A DNA stretch of 64,000 nucleotides. Source: Acidobacteriota bacterium. Its GTDB lineage: Bacteria > Acidobacteriota > Thermoanaerobaculia > Multivoradales > J023. The stretch lies in contig JAJCXO010000176.1 in NCBI GenBank assembly GCA_029263395.1, positions 1 to 64,000 on the forward strand, written 5' to 3'. Below, piece after piece: positions 35,604-43,465 of this stretch. The notes beneath the pieces are model-generated. The model was not told the DNA's origin. It did no database searches and saw nothing but the letters and a program-made list of their open reading frames with translations. The position numbers and the translations under genes were made by a program. The first letter of the stretch is position 1. Every line of letters begins with the position of its first letter.

Positions 35604-35899
35604 ACTATCTGGTCGATACGTGCCTGATCTCGGAGTTGACGGCGTCGCGCACCAGCAGCTTGCAAGATCCCTTGCGATTCCAAAGCGGCTCCGACTTCGG
35701 ATGTCAGCACGATCCGGACGGCCGAAATGGCTCTGACATCAGAGCTCGAGCGACCGACGAGCGAGGTGCGGAGGGGTTGGTGATCGCTTCGAGCACGAAT
35801 CATCGGGCACCGCACAAGGTGTGGTATCGCGGACCTGAAGTGGACATGAAAACCCCGGGAGGTTCGCGATTTCTTGTTGGTGGTTGGAAGTGGTTTTAG
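35600..35899 (+). pseudogene. Broken VapC-type PIN toxin
   Basis: From a GTG overlapping the antitoxin stop it reads MNYLVDTCLISELTASR, a typical VapC N-terminus with the first catalytic Asp. After about 20 residues the PIN pattern is lost; the Asp and Glu residues of the rest of the active site are absent and the frame ends at 99 residues with unrelated sequence. Likely inactive. Confidence 0.7.
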
Positions 35900-36025
35900 A
35901 TTCAGAAGATAGGACGGGCTGGTGGATTTACCTGGTGGTATAGTGGCCGCGAAGTTGCCAGGATCGAGGAGGTTCGCGAAAATGGCGTTGTAACTGTTGT
36001 GATAAAAAGTGGTTGAGCGGCCGCA
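35900..36025 (+). promoter_or_regulatory. Probable CRISPR leader
   Basis: The stretch directly before the first intact repeat has no gene. It carries GGAGGTTCGCGA at about 35970, repeating the same word at about 35850. The intact repeats lie nearest to it and the degenerate one farthest, which fits transcription left to right. Confidence 0.4.
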
Positions 36026-36194
36026 GTTGCATCCCGCGCCCCTTCGGGGGATTGAGACCAACCTCTTCACAGAGCGATGCGCAGGGCCTATGTCGTTGCA
36101 TCCCGCGCCCCTTCGGGGGATTGAGACCCGTCAGCTTCCACTGCTTGTCGGCGAGGTCTACGTTGCATCCCGCGCCCTGCTTGGGGTTGAGCTT
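36026..36194 (+). CRISPR. CRISPR mini-array: three repeats, two spacers
   Basis: 33-bp repeats at 36026-36058, 36095-36127 and 36162-36194. They begin GTTGCATCCCGCGCC and end CGGGGGATTGAGAC, with a CCCC-TTCG-GGGG hairpin. The first two are identical and the third is degenerate in its last 17 bases. Spacers are 36059-36094 (36 bases) and 36128-36161 (34 bases). No cas genes occur in the window. I found no match to either spacer in the window. Confidence 0.9.
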
Positions 36195-36337
36195 CTCGGG
36201 AGGCCCCGGATCAACACGGCCAAGGTGCGGGTGTCTTCGATCCGCGGTGATGTTTCAGATATGCTGTGGATGTTGGATTGTGATACGCCGCGTGGTACTC
36301 GCATTGCTTTGTTTGACGCCCACCTGAGGATCAGCCG

Positions 36338-36541
36338 ATGAAGAAACTCGAGCTTAGACTCCCCGACCGCTTGGCCCACCAGGTGAAGTCTTTGGTGGAG
36401 GAAGGGTGGTTCGTCAGCGAAGCAGAGCTTGCTCGCCAAGCTCTCAGTGAGTTTGTTCACAGGCATCGCTTTCAGCTTCAAGAGCAGTTTCAACAAGACG
36501 ATATCGATTGGGCGTTGAGCCTCAAGGAAAGCGAGGCTTGA
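36338..36541 (+). CDS. Ribbon-helix-helix type antitoxin
   Basis: 67 residues. MKKLELRLPDRLAHQVKSLV then GWFVSEAELARQALSEFV is a ribbon-helix-helix DNA-binding domain; the C-terminal LQEQFQQDDIDWAL would bind the toxin. It overlaps the DUF3368 gene by 4 bases. It sits between the CRISPR mini-array and the solitary repeat. Confidence 0.8.
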   Translation: MKKLELRLPDRLAHQVKSLVEEGWFVSEAELARQALSEFVHRHRFQLQEQFQQDDIDWALSLKESEA

Positions 36542-37029
36542 GGCGGATCGTCTGCGACACTGGGCCTCTGATCTGCCTTCGAGAAGCCGATCTACTATCG
36601 ACCTTGAGAGCGGCTGGCAGGCTCTGTGTCCCACCGGCGGTCGCTGAAGAGCTGAAGACCTTTGACGGTATGCCCGACTGGATCCAAGTCATTCCAGTTG
36701 ATGACGCCTGTTTGCAGCAGGCACGTGCGTGGGCTCGTTCAGGTATCTTGGATCGCGGCGAGGCGCATGCGATCGCCTTGGGTAACCAGCTAGGAACAGA
36801 TTGGTTTCTAACGGATGATGCGGCTGCGAGGCTCATTGCCCAACAGGAGGGGTTGGAAGTCCACGGTTCTCTTGGTGTCGTGCTTTGGGCAGCGGCTACC
36901 GGGAGATTTGATCTCGAAGCTGCGCGAGCGGCTCTGGATGCTCTCGAGCGATCTTCGCTTTGGCTGTCTACCCGAATCTTGGAGAAGGCGAGGGCCGCTC
37001 TTCCAGTTCTCTGTGATGATCAACGTTGA
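36538..37029 (+). CDS. DUF3368 PIN-like toxin
   Basis: 163 residues from a TTG overlapping the antitoxin stop. RRIVCDTGPLICLREADLL carries the first catalytic Asp, VPPAVAEEL the Glu region, LDRGEAHAIALG the GE(A) motif and DWFLTDDAAARLIA the DD motif. All acidic positions of a PIN nuclease are present. Expected activity is RNA cleavage held off by the RHH protein. Length matches the family. Confidence 0.8.
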   Translation: MRRIVCDTGPLICLREADLLSTLRAAGRLCVPPAVAEELKTFDGMPDWIQVIPVDDACLQQARAWARSGILDRGEAHAIALGNQLGTDWFLTDDAAARLIAQQEGLEVHGSLGVVLWAAATGRFDLEAARAALDALERSSLWLSTRILEKARAALPVLCDDQR

Positions 37030-37175
37030 GGCTAGGCGTCAACGGCGGGCTGAGCGCGTGCTTGTCGAGGGCCGGATCAGGGGCTTTGACCGACGGCGAG
37101 CGGCGAGCGATGATGGTGGCGAGCGATGATGGTGCCGGGCACGTATCCGGCGGGCAGCACCACCACTGCCACCAT

Positions 37176-37208
37176 GTTGCATCCCGCGCCCCTTCGGGGG
37201 ATTGAGAC
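37176..37208 (+). CRISPR. Solitary CRISPR repeat
   Basis: Identical to the intact repeats at 36026 and 36095 over all 33 bases, but 982 bases beyond the mini-array and with no partner. The RHH/DUF3368 module lies between. The stretch 37030-37334 holds nothing else except a TACAAT box at 37239-37244 that may serve the higA-like gene. Confidence 0.9.
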
Positions 37209-37334
37209 TCTGGTCGTGCGTCGCAGGCGTCGCCGCGATACAATCTTTTAAAGAGCCCTCGTAAGAGCGGTACCCATCGTAGTCAGGCGATCGGCACCGA
37301 TGGCAAGCGACTAACAATCAACGCTGGAGATCCG

Positions 37335-37817
37335 ATGTCGGCGGCAATGCAGCACCCCGGGGCGATTCTGCTAGAGCGATATCTTCAGCCTCTGGGCATT
37401 ACAAAGTCGCAACTGGCCGACTCGATTGGCGTGGCTGTTCGTCGGGTTTCCGACTTGATCGCCGGACGCCAGGCCATGACACTGGATATGGCGGCCCGTT
37501 TGGCTTTGTTCTTCGACGTGCCTTCGGAGTGGTGGCTGGCTCATCAAGCGCGCTACGATGCAAAACACGTTGCTCCACTGGATGCGCTTCGTAGCGTCGT
37601 CACTCCGTATGAAAAGCTGTCCGATGTTCTGGTGACACCACACGGAGTGGAGCTTCTGGCGCCAGCCGAAGCCGTTCGGGAGGAGATTTCGACCGCGACT
37701 TTTTCAGCGGACTTCGTGACCCGCCTGCGTAGCCAAGTCGGGCCGGCTGAAGACAGTGTGCGAACCGTCTCCGAAATGACCTTGGCTGACGGTACCGTTG
37801 CGTTGGTAGGAGAATAA
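37335..37817 (+). CDS. higA: HigA-family antitoxin / XRE regulator
   Basis: 160 residues. MQHPGAILLERYLQPLGITKSQ and LADSIGVAVRRVSDLIAGRQ form the HigA helix-turn-helix, followed by TLDMAARLALFFDVPSEWWL. The tail to residue 160 is longer than in typical HigA (about 100). No higB is adjacent; the next gene 3 bases on is a nucleotidyltransferase. Confidence 0.8.
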   Translation: MSAAMQHPGAILLERYLQPLGITKSQLADSIGVAVRRVSDLIAGRQAMTLDMAARLALFFDVPSEWWLAHQARYDAKHVAPLDALRSVVTPYEKLSDVLVTPHGVELLAPAEAVREEISTATFSADFVTRLRSQVGPAEDSVRTVSEMTLADGTVALVGE

Positions 37818-37820
37818 GCG

Positions 37821-38339
37821 GTGGCCAGCCGATTCGAGAGGCTGGCCGACTCTGTTGCGGCAAGGGTTTTACTCAACGCGATCGACGCCTCGCGGCGGCT
37901 TTCGGAGCTCGAGGTACCGCATGCGTTGATCGGTGGTTTGGCGGTTGGTGTTCACGGGCATCCCCGTGCGACGAAGGATGTCGATTTCCTCGTCGGCACA
38001 GAGGCCTTTGAGCATACGTCACCGCTCCTGGTCTATCGTGAGGAGCTGCGCGATCTCGTCCGCCTTGGAGCTATCGATTTTCTAGCTGTACCAAAGGCTT
38101 ATCCATCGCTTGTGGAGCATCTAGCTCCTTCGGCAGCGGGCGGAGAAGTGCCGGTAGTGCCGGTAGAAGCTTTGATTCTTCTCAAACTGCATGCTAATCG
38201 TCCACAGGACCAAGCTGACGTCGTGGCCCTACTCCAAGCCGGTGTCGACACCGCTACAGTGACACACTACCTTAGAGACCACGCTCCAGAGCTGTTGACT
38301 AGATTTGCAGAGCTCGTGCCGGTCTCGAATGGCGATTGA
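37821..38339 (+). CDS. Nucleotidyltransferase (MNT/AbiEii-like), possible toxin
   Basis: 172 residues from a GTG with AGGAG 9 bases upstream. GGLAVGVHGHPRATKDVDFLV carries the GG...DxD metal and nucleotide site. The C-terminal VEALILLKLHANRPQDQADV is typical of stand-alone nucleotidyltransferases that act as toxins or antitoxin enzymes. Coupled to the HigA-like gene by a 3-base gap, which suggests a non-standard pair. Confidence 0.75.
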   Translation: MASRFERLADSVAARVLLNAIDASRRLSELEVPHALIGGLAVGVHGHPRATKDVDFLVGTEAFEHTSPLLVYREELRDLVRLGAIDFLAVPKAYPSLVEHLAPSAAGGEVPVVPVEALILLKLHANRPQDQADVVALLQAGVDTATVTHYLRDHAPELLTRFAELVPVSNGD

Positions 38340-38470
38340 GACCGCTTGAAGAGGTGCCCGGCATCACTCCAGGTGAGGGGCACTTGGCTTGTCCGAGACG
38401 GGCAACTCTTGCAAATCATCCGCACGCTTGAACATGAGCCGTCGTTTTGTAAGATCTCGTCGACTAAGTC

Positions 38471-38725
38471 ATGGAGACTGTTGTGCCGACGGAAACGGTC
38501 AATGTAGATCAAGCCAAATTGCATCTCTTGCGCCTTCTCGAGCGGGTCGCGCAAGGAGAAGAGATTACGATTGCCAAAAGCGGGCGGCCGGTCGCCAGGC
38601 TGGTGGCGATCCCCGACGAGCCGCGTCGGCCGGGGCGACTCAAAGGCAAGATCCGTATGGCGGATGACTTCGATGCTCCGCTGCCCGAACCTATCGCGAG
38701 GGCTTGTCGAGGAGAAGATCGATAG
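38471..38725 (+). CDS. Phd/YefM-family antitoxin
   Basis: 84 residues. TVNVDQAKLHLLRLLERVAQGEE, AKSGRPVARLVAIPDE and the tail KGKIRMADDFDAPLPEP are the classic antitoxin of VapC-type PIN modules. The relic at 31072 is a diverged copy. The toxin that should follow is decayed. Confidence 0.85.
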   Translation: METVVPTETVNVDQAKLHLLRLLERVAQGEEITIAKSGRPVARLVAIPDEPRRPGRLKGKIRMADDFDAPLPEPIARACRGEDR

Positions 38726-38815
38726 ATCTACTCCTCGATACTCACACCACCTGTGGTGGCTAGGTGACAATTCCAGATTGAGATCTGAGGCGCGGGCGTC
38801 GATCGGGTGTATCGA
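38722..38815 (+). pseudogene. Decayed VapC toxin
   Basis: The stretch encodes DLLLDTHT and, after a frame change, LWWLGDNSRLRSEARASI, the start of VapC toxins paired with this antitoxin type. The expected ATG reads ATA (38722-38724), a frameshift follows and the remaining two thirds of the gene are missing. Confidence 0.7.
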
Positions 38816-38836
38816 GCTTGTACTAAAATTCGACCT

Positions 38837-39061
38837 GTGAATTACGACAAAATCATCACTCTTGAACCAGGCAAGCGCGGTGGGCAACCGTGCATCCGAG
38901 GCTTGAGGATGACGGTGTACGACGTGCTGTCCTATCTGGCGTCCGGCATGACTCCAGAGGAGATCTTGCAGGATTTCCCGAACTTGACCCAGGATGACAT
39001 CCTGGCTTGCCTGAGTTATGCGGCGGACCGCGAACGCCACACGTTGGTCGTTTCCGCGTGA
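38837..39061 (+). CDS. DUF433 antitoxin-like protein
   Basis: 74 residues from a GTG. KIITLEPGKRGGQPCIRGLRMTV and VLSYLASGMTPEEILQDFPNL are the DUF433 signature, a winged-helix type antitoxin usually paired with DUF5615 PIN-like toxins. It overlaps the DUF5615 remnant by 4 bases (GTGA). Confidence 0.85.
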   Translation: MNYDKIITLEPGKRGGQPCIRGLRMTVYDVLSYLASGMTPEEILQDFPNLTQDDILACLSYAADRERHTLVVSA

Positions 39062-39168
39062 AGCTTCTGTTTGATCAGAACCTGTCTCCCCGGTTGGAAG
39101 CTCGGCGGGAGACCCTGTCTTCTCCTGTGGTTCAGCGCCTCGCCCTTGATGCGAAAAAGCGGGATTGA
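39058..39168 (+). pseudogene. Truncated DUF5615 PIN-like toxin
   Basis: MKLLFDQNLSPRLEARRETL is the standard N-terminus of DUF5615 with its first Asp. The frame stops after 36 residues of the usual 110-120, exactly where the 42-bp tandem array begins (39161). Confidence 0.75.
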
Positions 39169-39394
39169 TCGCCGATCGTACGCTCCTCGAGGTCAGGAGA
39201 GTGCGATTTACCGTCGATTGCACTCTCCTCGAGGTGCCGAACGTACGATTTACCGTCGATTGCACGATCTGCACGGCCAGGAGACCACGATCGAGCGTTG
39301 ATCGCACGGTCTGCACCGTTGGGAGACCACGATCGAGCGTCAAATGCACGGTCGGTAGCGCTGGGAACCCTCGATTTAGCGTCAACTGGGCTCG
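39161..39394. repeat. Tandem array of six 42-bp units
   Basis: Units 39161-39202, 39203-39244, 39245-39286, 39287-39328, 39329-39370 and a partial 39371-39394. Each begins like ACGATTTACCGTCGATTGCAC and continues with a variable half. The period is exactly 42 bases, so all frames repeat every 14 codons. The array cuts the DUF5615 toxin. No start or ribosome site supports translation. Confidence 0.9.
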
Positions 39395-39565
39395 TTCGAG
39401 CCATTTGCCTGGGCTTTCTTCTCGTCATCATCCGTTCTGACTTCAACGGAGCGGGTTTTGAACGATATATCGATGAATTGACATATCTTGGGCTCATGGT
39501 TATGGTTGTATTGTCTGGTTCAATTGACCGTGCATGCTGATGCACAAAACCGTGGAGACAAGAAC

Positions 39566-39928
39566 ATGCTGCATCGTCTGAGTCTTCTGGCCCTCGTGTT
39601 GATCTTCGTGACCCTTCCGGTGGCCGCTGGAGTGACCGGATCTGAACCGATGCCCGAGGCTTCTAGGTCCGCCATCGAGGCACTTGGTGCCGAAGTCCCC
39701 CAGAGTGTCAACAACTTTGAGTCAACGAGTGAACAGCCCGCAGTGACACCGGGCGTCGAGACGGAGCGGGGATTCAACGACATGGCGTTCGAGGACTGGA
39801 CGGCGGCCTTCAGCGGTTGTGTTGACCCCACCTGTGCCATCGACTTCCTGTGTTACGAGACCTGCGCCGCTGGCCCTGAAGACGAATTCTGCCGCTGCGT
39901 CCAGCGCTGCATCCTGTTCTGCGCTTGA
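39566..39928 (+). CDS. Small secreted cysteine-rich protein
   Basis: 120 residues. Signal peptide about 1-21 (LSLLALVLIFVTLPVAAG), a low-complexity middle, and a C-terminal 40-residue module with eight Cys (GCVDPTCAIDFLCYETCA, then FCRCVQRCILFC). Eight closely spaced Cys suggest four disulphides or metal binding. GGAGA upstream supports the start. Family not recognised. Stands alone at the right edge of the island. Confidence 0.6.
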   Translation: MLHRLSLLALVLIFVTLPVAAGVTGSEPMPEASRSAIEALGAEVPQSVNNFESTSEQPAVTPGVETERGFNDMAFEDWTAAFSGCVDPTCAIDFLCYETCAAGPEDEFCRCVQRCILFCA

Positions 39929-40024
39929 GACCCAGCTTGCCCGCGACCTCGAGCTTGCGCCTCTGGAGGGGCGTGAGCCTTCGGATTGTTGACCCTCGAG
40001 TTCGTGCCGGGTTAGTCGACCCAC

Positions 40025-42367
40025 TCAGTCGAGCGGTGCCAACGACGCGGAGAGGTCGTGGTAGCAGATCGCGTCGCGGGCGAAGTAGTGGCAGACGATG
40101 GAGCGGCGGGATGGCTCGGGGTCCCGCCGCGGGCTGCCGCCGTGGAGGAGGTTGGCGTGCCACAGCAGGAGGTCACCTTGCTTGGGAGTGTGCTCGACGC
40201 GTTCGAGGTTGGAGCGGCGAATGAGATCCTGGATGAACGGCTCGTAGAGGTTGTGGTACCCGCCGTAGAAGTCGATCAACGCCTGGCGTGGACTGATGCC
40301 GACTTCGGCGCCGAGGTAATACGGCAGGCGGTGGCTGCCGGGGTAGTAGACGAGGGGACCGGAGTCGGGGTGGATGTCTTCGGCGGCGGTCCAGGCGCCG
40401 ACCAGGTAACCCTCGGGGTAGGTCGCCATGTGGACGGAGTCGGAGTGTTCGGCCTGTTCGCTGCCGAGGTAAAAAGCGATGGTCTGGAAAGGGTGGATGG
40501 CGCGATCAAGCAGCAGGGCGATCAGGTCGACGGTGGGCTGGTGGCGCAGGATGGCGGCGAGCTCGGGGACGTGCTGATGGAGGTTCTGGAAGCGTCCTTC
40601 GTAGTCGCCGCCTTCGGTCATCAGATCCGGGCTGACGGGGATGACGCCGCTGCGTACCGCCTCGTCGACGGCGCTCCAAGCACGGTTGATGGCGTCGAGG
40701 TCGTGAAAACCTTCGAGATGGAGGTACCCGTGCTCGATCCAGTGGCGGCACCATTGACTTTCCTGCTCGGTGAGGTCACCGCGTTCGAGGCGCTGGTCCA
40801 CTTGCTCGGCGGCGTCGGGGCGGTCGAGCCAGGGCAACGGGCCGCTGCTCGGGAAGGCCTCGCGGCGAAACTGTGGCAAGGAGTACAGGTCCACCGGCTG
40901 ATCGCACGCCAGGGCGATGCCGGCGAGCAGCCAGGCGGCACCGGGCATGGCGAGTCGTCGTCGCGTGGTGGCGGCAGCGAGGTCGAGATATATCGGCAGT
41001 CGTTGCTCGTAGATTGCGAGCGGACGGGGTAGCAGGCCACGGTCATGGAGGGCCTCGAGACCGGCGAGAGCGGTGGATTCGGCCACCGGACGAGCGGCGG
41101 GCACCGACGGGGCGGCGCCGAGGATCAGCAGACTGCCACCGAGTGCCGCAACCACCGCCGCCAATCGAGGTCGAGGTCGAGCGGCCACCAGCATCAAGGC
41201 GGGACCGGCCGCTACCGCACCGAACAGCACAAAGCCGACCGCACGATAGGTCGGTAAGGTGAGGTTGAAGATGGGCAGTTTGCCGACCAGTACCTCGACG
41301 AGAGGAGGGCACCAGGAAAGCACCAGAGCCACCCAGCCGACCATCAATCCGCGACGGAACGCTGGCGGCAGCTGGTGGCCGACCAGGATCAGCGCCAACA
41401 ACACAACGCCCCCGAGAAAGGCGCCGTTGCGCATCTGATAGCCGGCTTCGCTGGCGGCCATCCGCGACAGGTCGATTTCGCCCGCCAGCGGCCCCCCGAG
41501 ACTGCCGGGCAAGATCTGGGCGGCGGCTGCCACGGTGCGAAACTCATGAGCGGTAGCGTCTCCTCGCCAGTGCGCGGCTTCGCTGTCGACCATCAACAGC
41601 AAGAAGGGAACGGTGACCGATGCCAGCATCAGGAAGCCGGTGGCGGCTGCCGCCGTGCTCCAGCCCAGGCGGCGATATCCAGACCTTGGTGTATGCCACA
41701 ACATCATGGCAGCAATCGCCAATACCGCCATCGCCAGGGATTCTGGATGGCCACCCGCGGTGGCTCCAACGGCTGCCAGTATGGTCAAGACCATGGCACC
41801 GGGAGCAGGCCTTCGAGCCAGTTGCAGGGCCGCCGCCGCCAACCAGGGCAGACAGGCAGTGACGTTGGCGAGGGGGTGCATCGCCCAGACGATGGAGTAG
41901 GCGGAGGCCAGATAGACGAAGCCCGACAGGCAAGATGCCTGGTGATTCGCCCCCATGGTGCGGGTCAGAAAGTAAGCACCGAGGCCCGCGCACGCCAGGC
42001 GCAGGAAGACACAGAAGGCCCAGCCGCGCTCGCCCCACAGCAGGCGTGGCCATGTGAAGGGCGAAAATAGAGCGGTTTGCGGATTGGCGAAGAGCGGCAT
42101 GCCGTCGCCCGCGTAACGATCAACCCAGGGCATGTCGCCGCGGCTGAGGTGGCGTCGAATCTCCGTGTCCCAGGGCACGAACTGTGTTGTGACGTCCGAC
42201 AGCGAGCGGTTCCAGACCGGACGCCGTTGGTCAGGATCGAGCTTCCACAGGCCAAACTCCGCCACCAGGTCGAGGGGAAGTAACACATGACCCGGTAGGA
42301 ATCCCCGCCAGGTGAAACTCAGTGCGATCAACGCAAACAAGAGAAGAGCCCATATTCGACGCGACAT
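40025..42367 (-). CDS. Fusion of YfhO/GT-C-like membrane protein and phytanoyl-CoA dioxygenase-like domain
   Basis: 780 residues. Residues about 5-440 have 10-12 membrane helices with YfhO-like sequence (PLDLVAEFGLWK, DVTTQFVPWDTEI, YAGDGMPLFANPQ). Residues about 510-780 are a PhyH-like Fe(II)/2-oxoglutarate oxygenase: HSDSVHM gives the HxD pair, TAAEDIHPDSGPLVYYPGSH the conserved middle, and LLLWHANLLHGGSP plus R in SRRSI the distal His and 2-oxoglutarate Arg. Membrane part and oxygenase are not usually joined. The oxygenase would be cytoplasmic if the helix count is even. An ATG at 42385 adds six residues. Confidence 0.75.
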   Translation of the reverse strand: MSRRIWALLLFALIALSFTWRGFLPGHVLLPLDLVAEFGLWKLDPDQRRPVWNRSLSDVTTQFVPWDTEIRRHLSRGDMPWVDRYAGDGMPLFANPQTALFSPFTWPRLLWGERGWAFCVFLRLACAGLGAYFLTRTMGANHQASCLSGFVYLASAYSIVWAMHPLANVTACLPWLAAAALQLARRPAPGAMVLTILAAVGATAGGHPESLAMAVLAIAAMMLWHTPRSGYRRLGWSTAAAATGFLMLASVTVPFLLLMVDSEAAHWRGDATAHEFRTVAAAAQILPGSLGGPLAGEIDLSRMAASEAGYQMRNGAFLGGVVLLALILVGHQLPPAFRRGLMVGWVALVLSWCPPLVEVLVGKLPIFNLTLPTYRAVGFVLFGAVAAGPALMLVAARPRPRLAAVVAALGGSLLILGAAPSVPAARPVAESTALAGLEALHDRGLLPRPLAIYEQRLPIYLDLAAATTRRRLAMPGAAWLLAGIALACDQPVDLYSLPQFRREAFPSSGPLPWLDRPDAAEQVDQRLERGDLTEQESQWCRHWIEHGYLHLEGFHDLDAINRAWSAVDEAVRSGVIPVSPDLMTEGGDYEGRFQNLHQHVPELAAILRHQPTVDLIALLLDRAIHPFQTIAFYLGSEQAEHSDSVHMATYPEGYLVGAWTAAEDIHPDSGPLVYYPGSHRLPYYLGAEVGISPRQALIDFYGGYHNLYEPFIQDLIRRSNLERVEHTPKQGDLLLWHANLLHGGSPRRDPEPSRRSIVCHYFARDAICYHDLSASLAPLD

Positions 42368-42468
42368 ATAATGCCATGATAACATTAATTGTCGTTGGTT
42401 TCATCCACCTTCTATCCGCACGGAACCTTGTTCCCCGAGCGTCTCGAGTTTCTCCTTGCATGTGTTGA

Positions 42469-42696
<228 letters not shown>

Positions 42697-42880
42697 AGCG
42701 TCGTCCAGGGGAGGTCGCCGTGAGGAGCGCACGGCGGCCTCTCTGATATCCGGATCAACCAGCCTGACGGCTTCGGTGCGTCAGCGTCGATTGCTGGGGT
42801 CGTCAGAAGCTGAGGCCTGGTGGTGTCCTAGCCCCGGTGTGGATTTTCATCCGGTCCGGCATCTGTTGTAATCTGCGGGG

Positions 42881-43465
42881 ATGAAACTGTTCAACGGACT
42901 GTATGCCAACGGAGTGTTTACCAGCGGATTGTGTGCCAAGCGTGCGGTGTGGTTCCGGCCAGGGTTGGGACTTACACTGATGCTGCTGGTGGCGGGGCTG
43001 CCGGTGACGGCCGACGAGGAGACTGCGATGACAACGACGGAATCTTCGCTGGAGGAGCGCTGTCGCCGTGAGGTGGTGGAGCTGCATCAGTTTTTTCAGG
43101 ATTGGTTCAACGCTGAGCTGCCCGAAGATGCGGCGAGTTTTGGGCGGTTTGAGCAGGTGTTGGCGTCGGATTTCGAGATTATCGGCCCCAACGGTCTCAA
43201 GACGTCTCGGGCAAAGGTGGTGCCTGGGTTACGGGCGGCACATGGCCAGCATACGGGCAAGGCGTTTTCGATTATGGTGCGTGAGGTCGAGAGCCGGACG
43301 CTGGTTGACGGGTTGGTGCTGGTGACCTACGAGGAGCATCAGGTTGCGGACGACAAACCCCGCGGCTGGCAGAGCTCGGCGTTGTTTCGGGCGCGCGACG
43401 GGTTGCCGAATGAGGTCGAGTGGCTACATGTCCAAGAGACGTATTTACCGGGTCTGGGTGAATGA
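42881..43465 (+). CDS. Secreted NTF2-like (SnoaL/DUF4440-type) protein
   Basis: 194 residues. A leader with a hydrophobic core (about 27-44, ending VTADEE) is followed by a cone-shaped NTF2-like pattern: helix with FFQDWFNAELP, then FEQVLASDFEIIGPNGLKTSR and long strands ending WLHVQETYLPG. The stop overlaps the start of the amidohydrolase by 4 bases, so the two are coupled. Function unknown. Confidence 0.65.
   Translation: MKLFNGLYANGVFTSGLCAKRAVWFRPGLGLTLMLLVAGLPVTADEETAMTTTESSLEERCRREVVELHQFFQDWFNAELPEDAASFGRFEQVLASDFEIIGPNGLKTSRAKVVPGLRAAHGQHTGKAFSIMVREVESRTLVDGLVLVTYEEHQVADDKPRGWQSSALFRARDGLPNEVEWLHVQETYLPGLGE

Noticed and set aside
39071-39385. Protein-coding use of the 42-bp array
   Set aside because: Frames on both strands stay open because the period is a multiple of three, but none has a start signal or a plausible product.
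33000-39500. Integron cassette array
   Set aside because: No integrase and no attC-like sites with GTTRRRY and RYYYAAC cores between the toxin-antitoxin modules.
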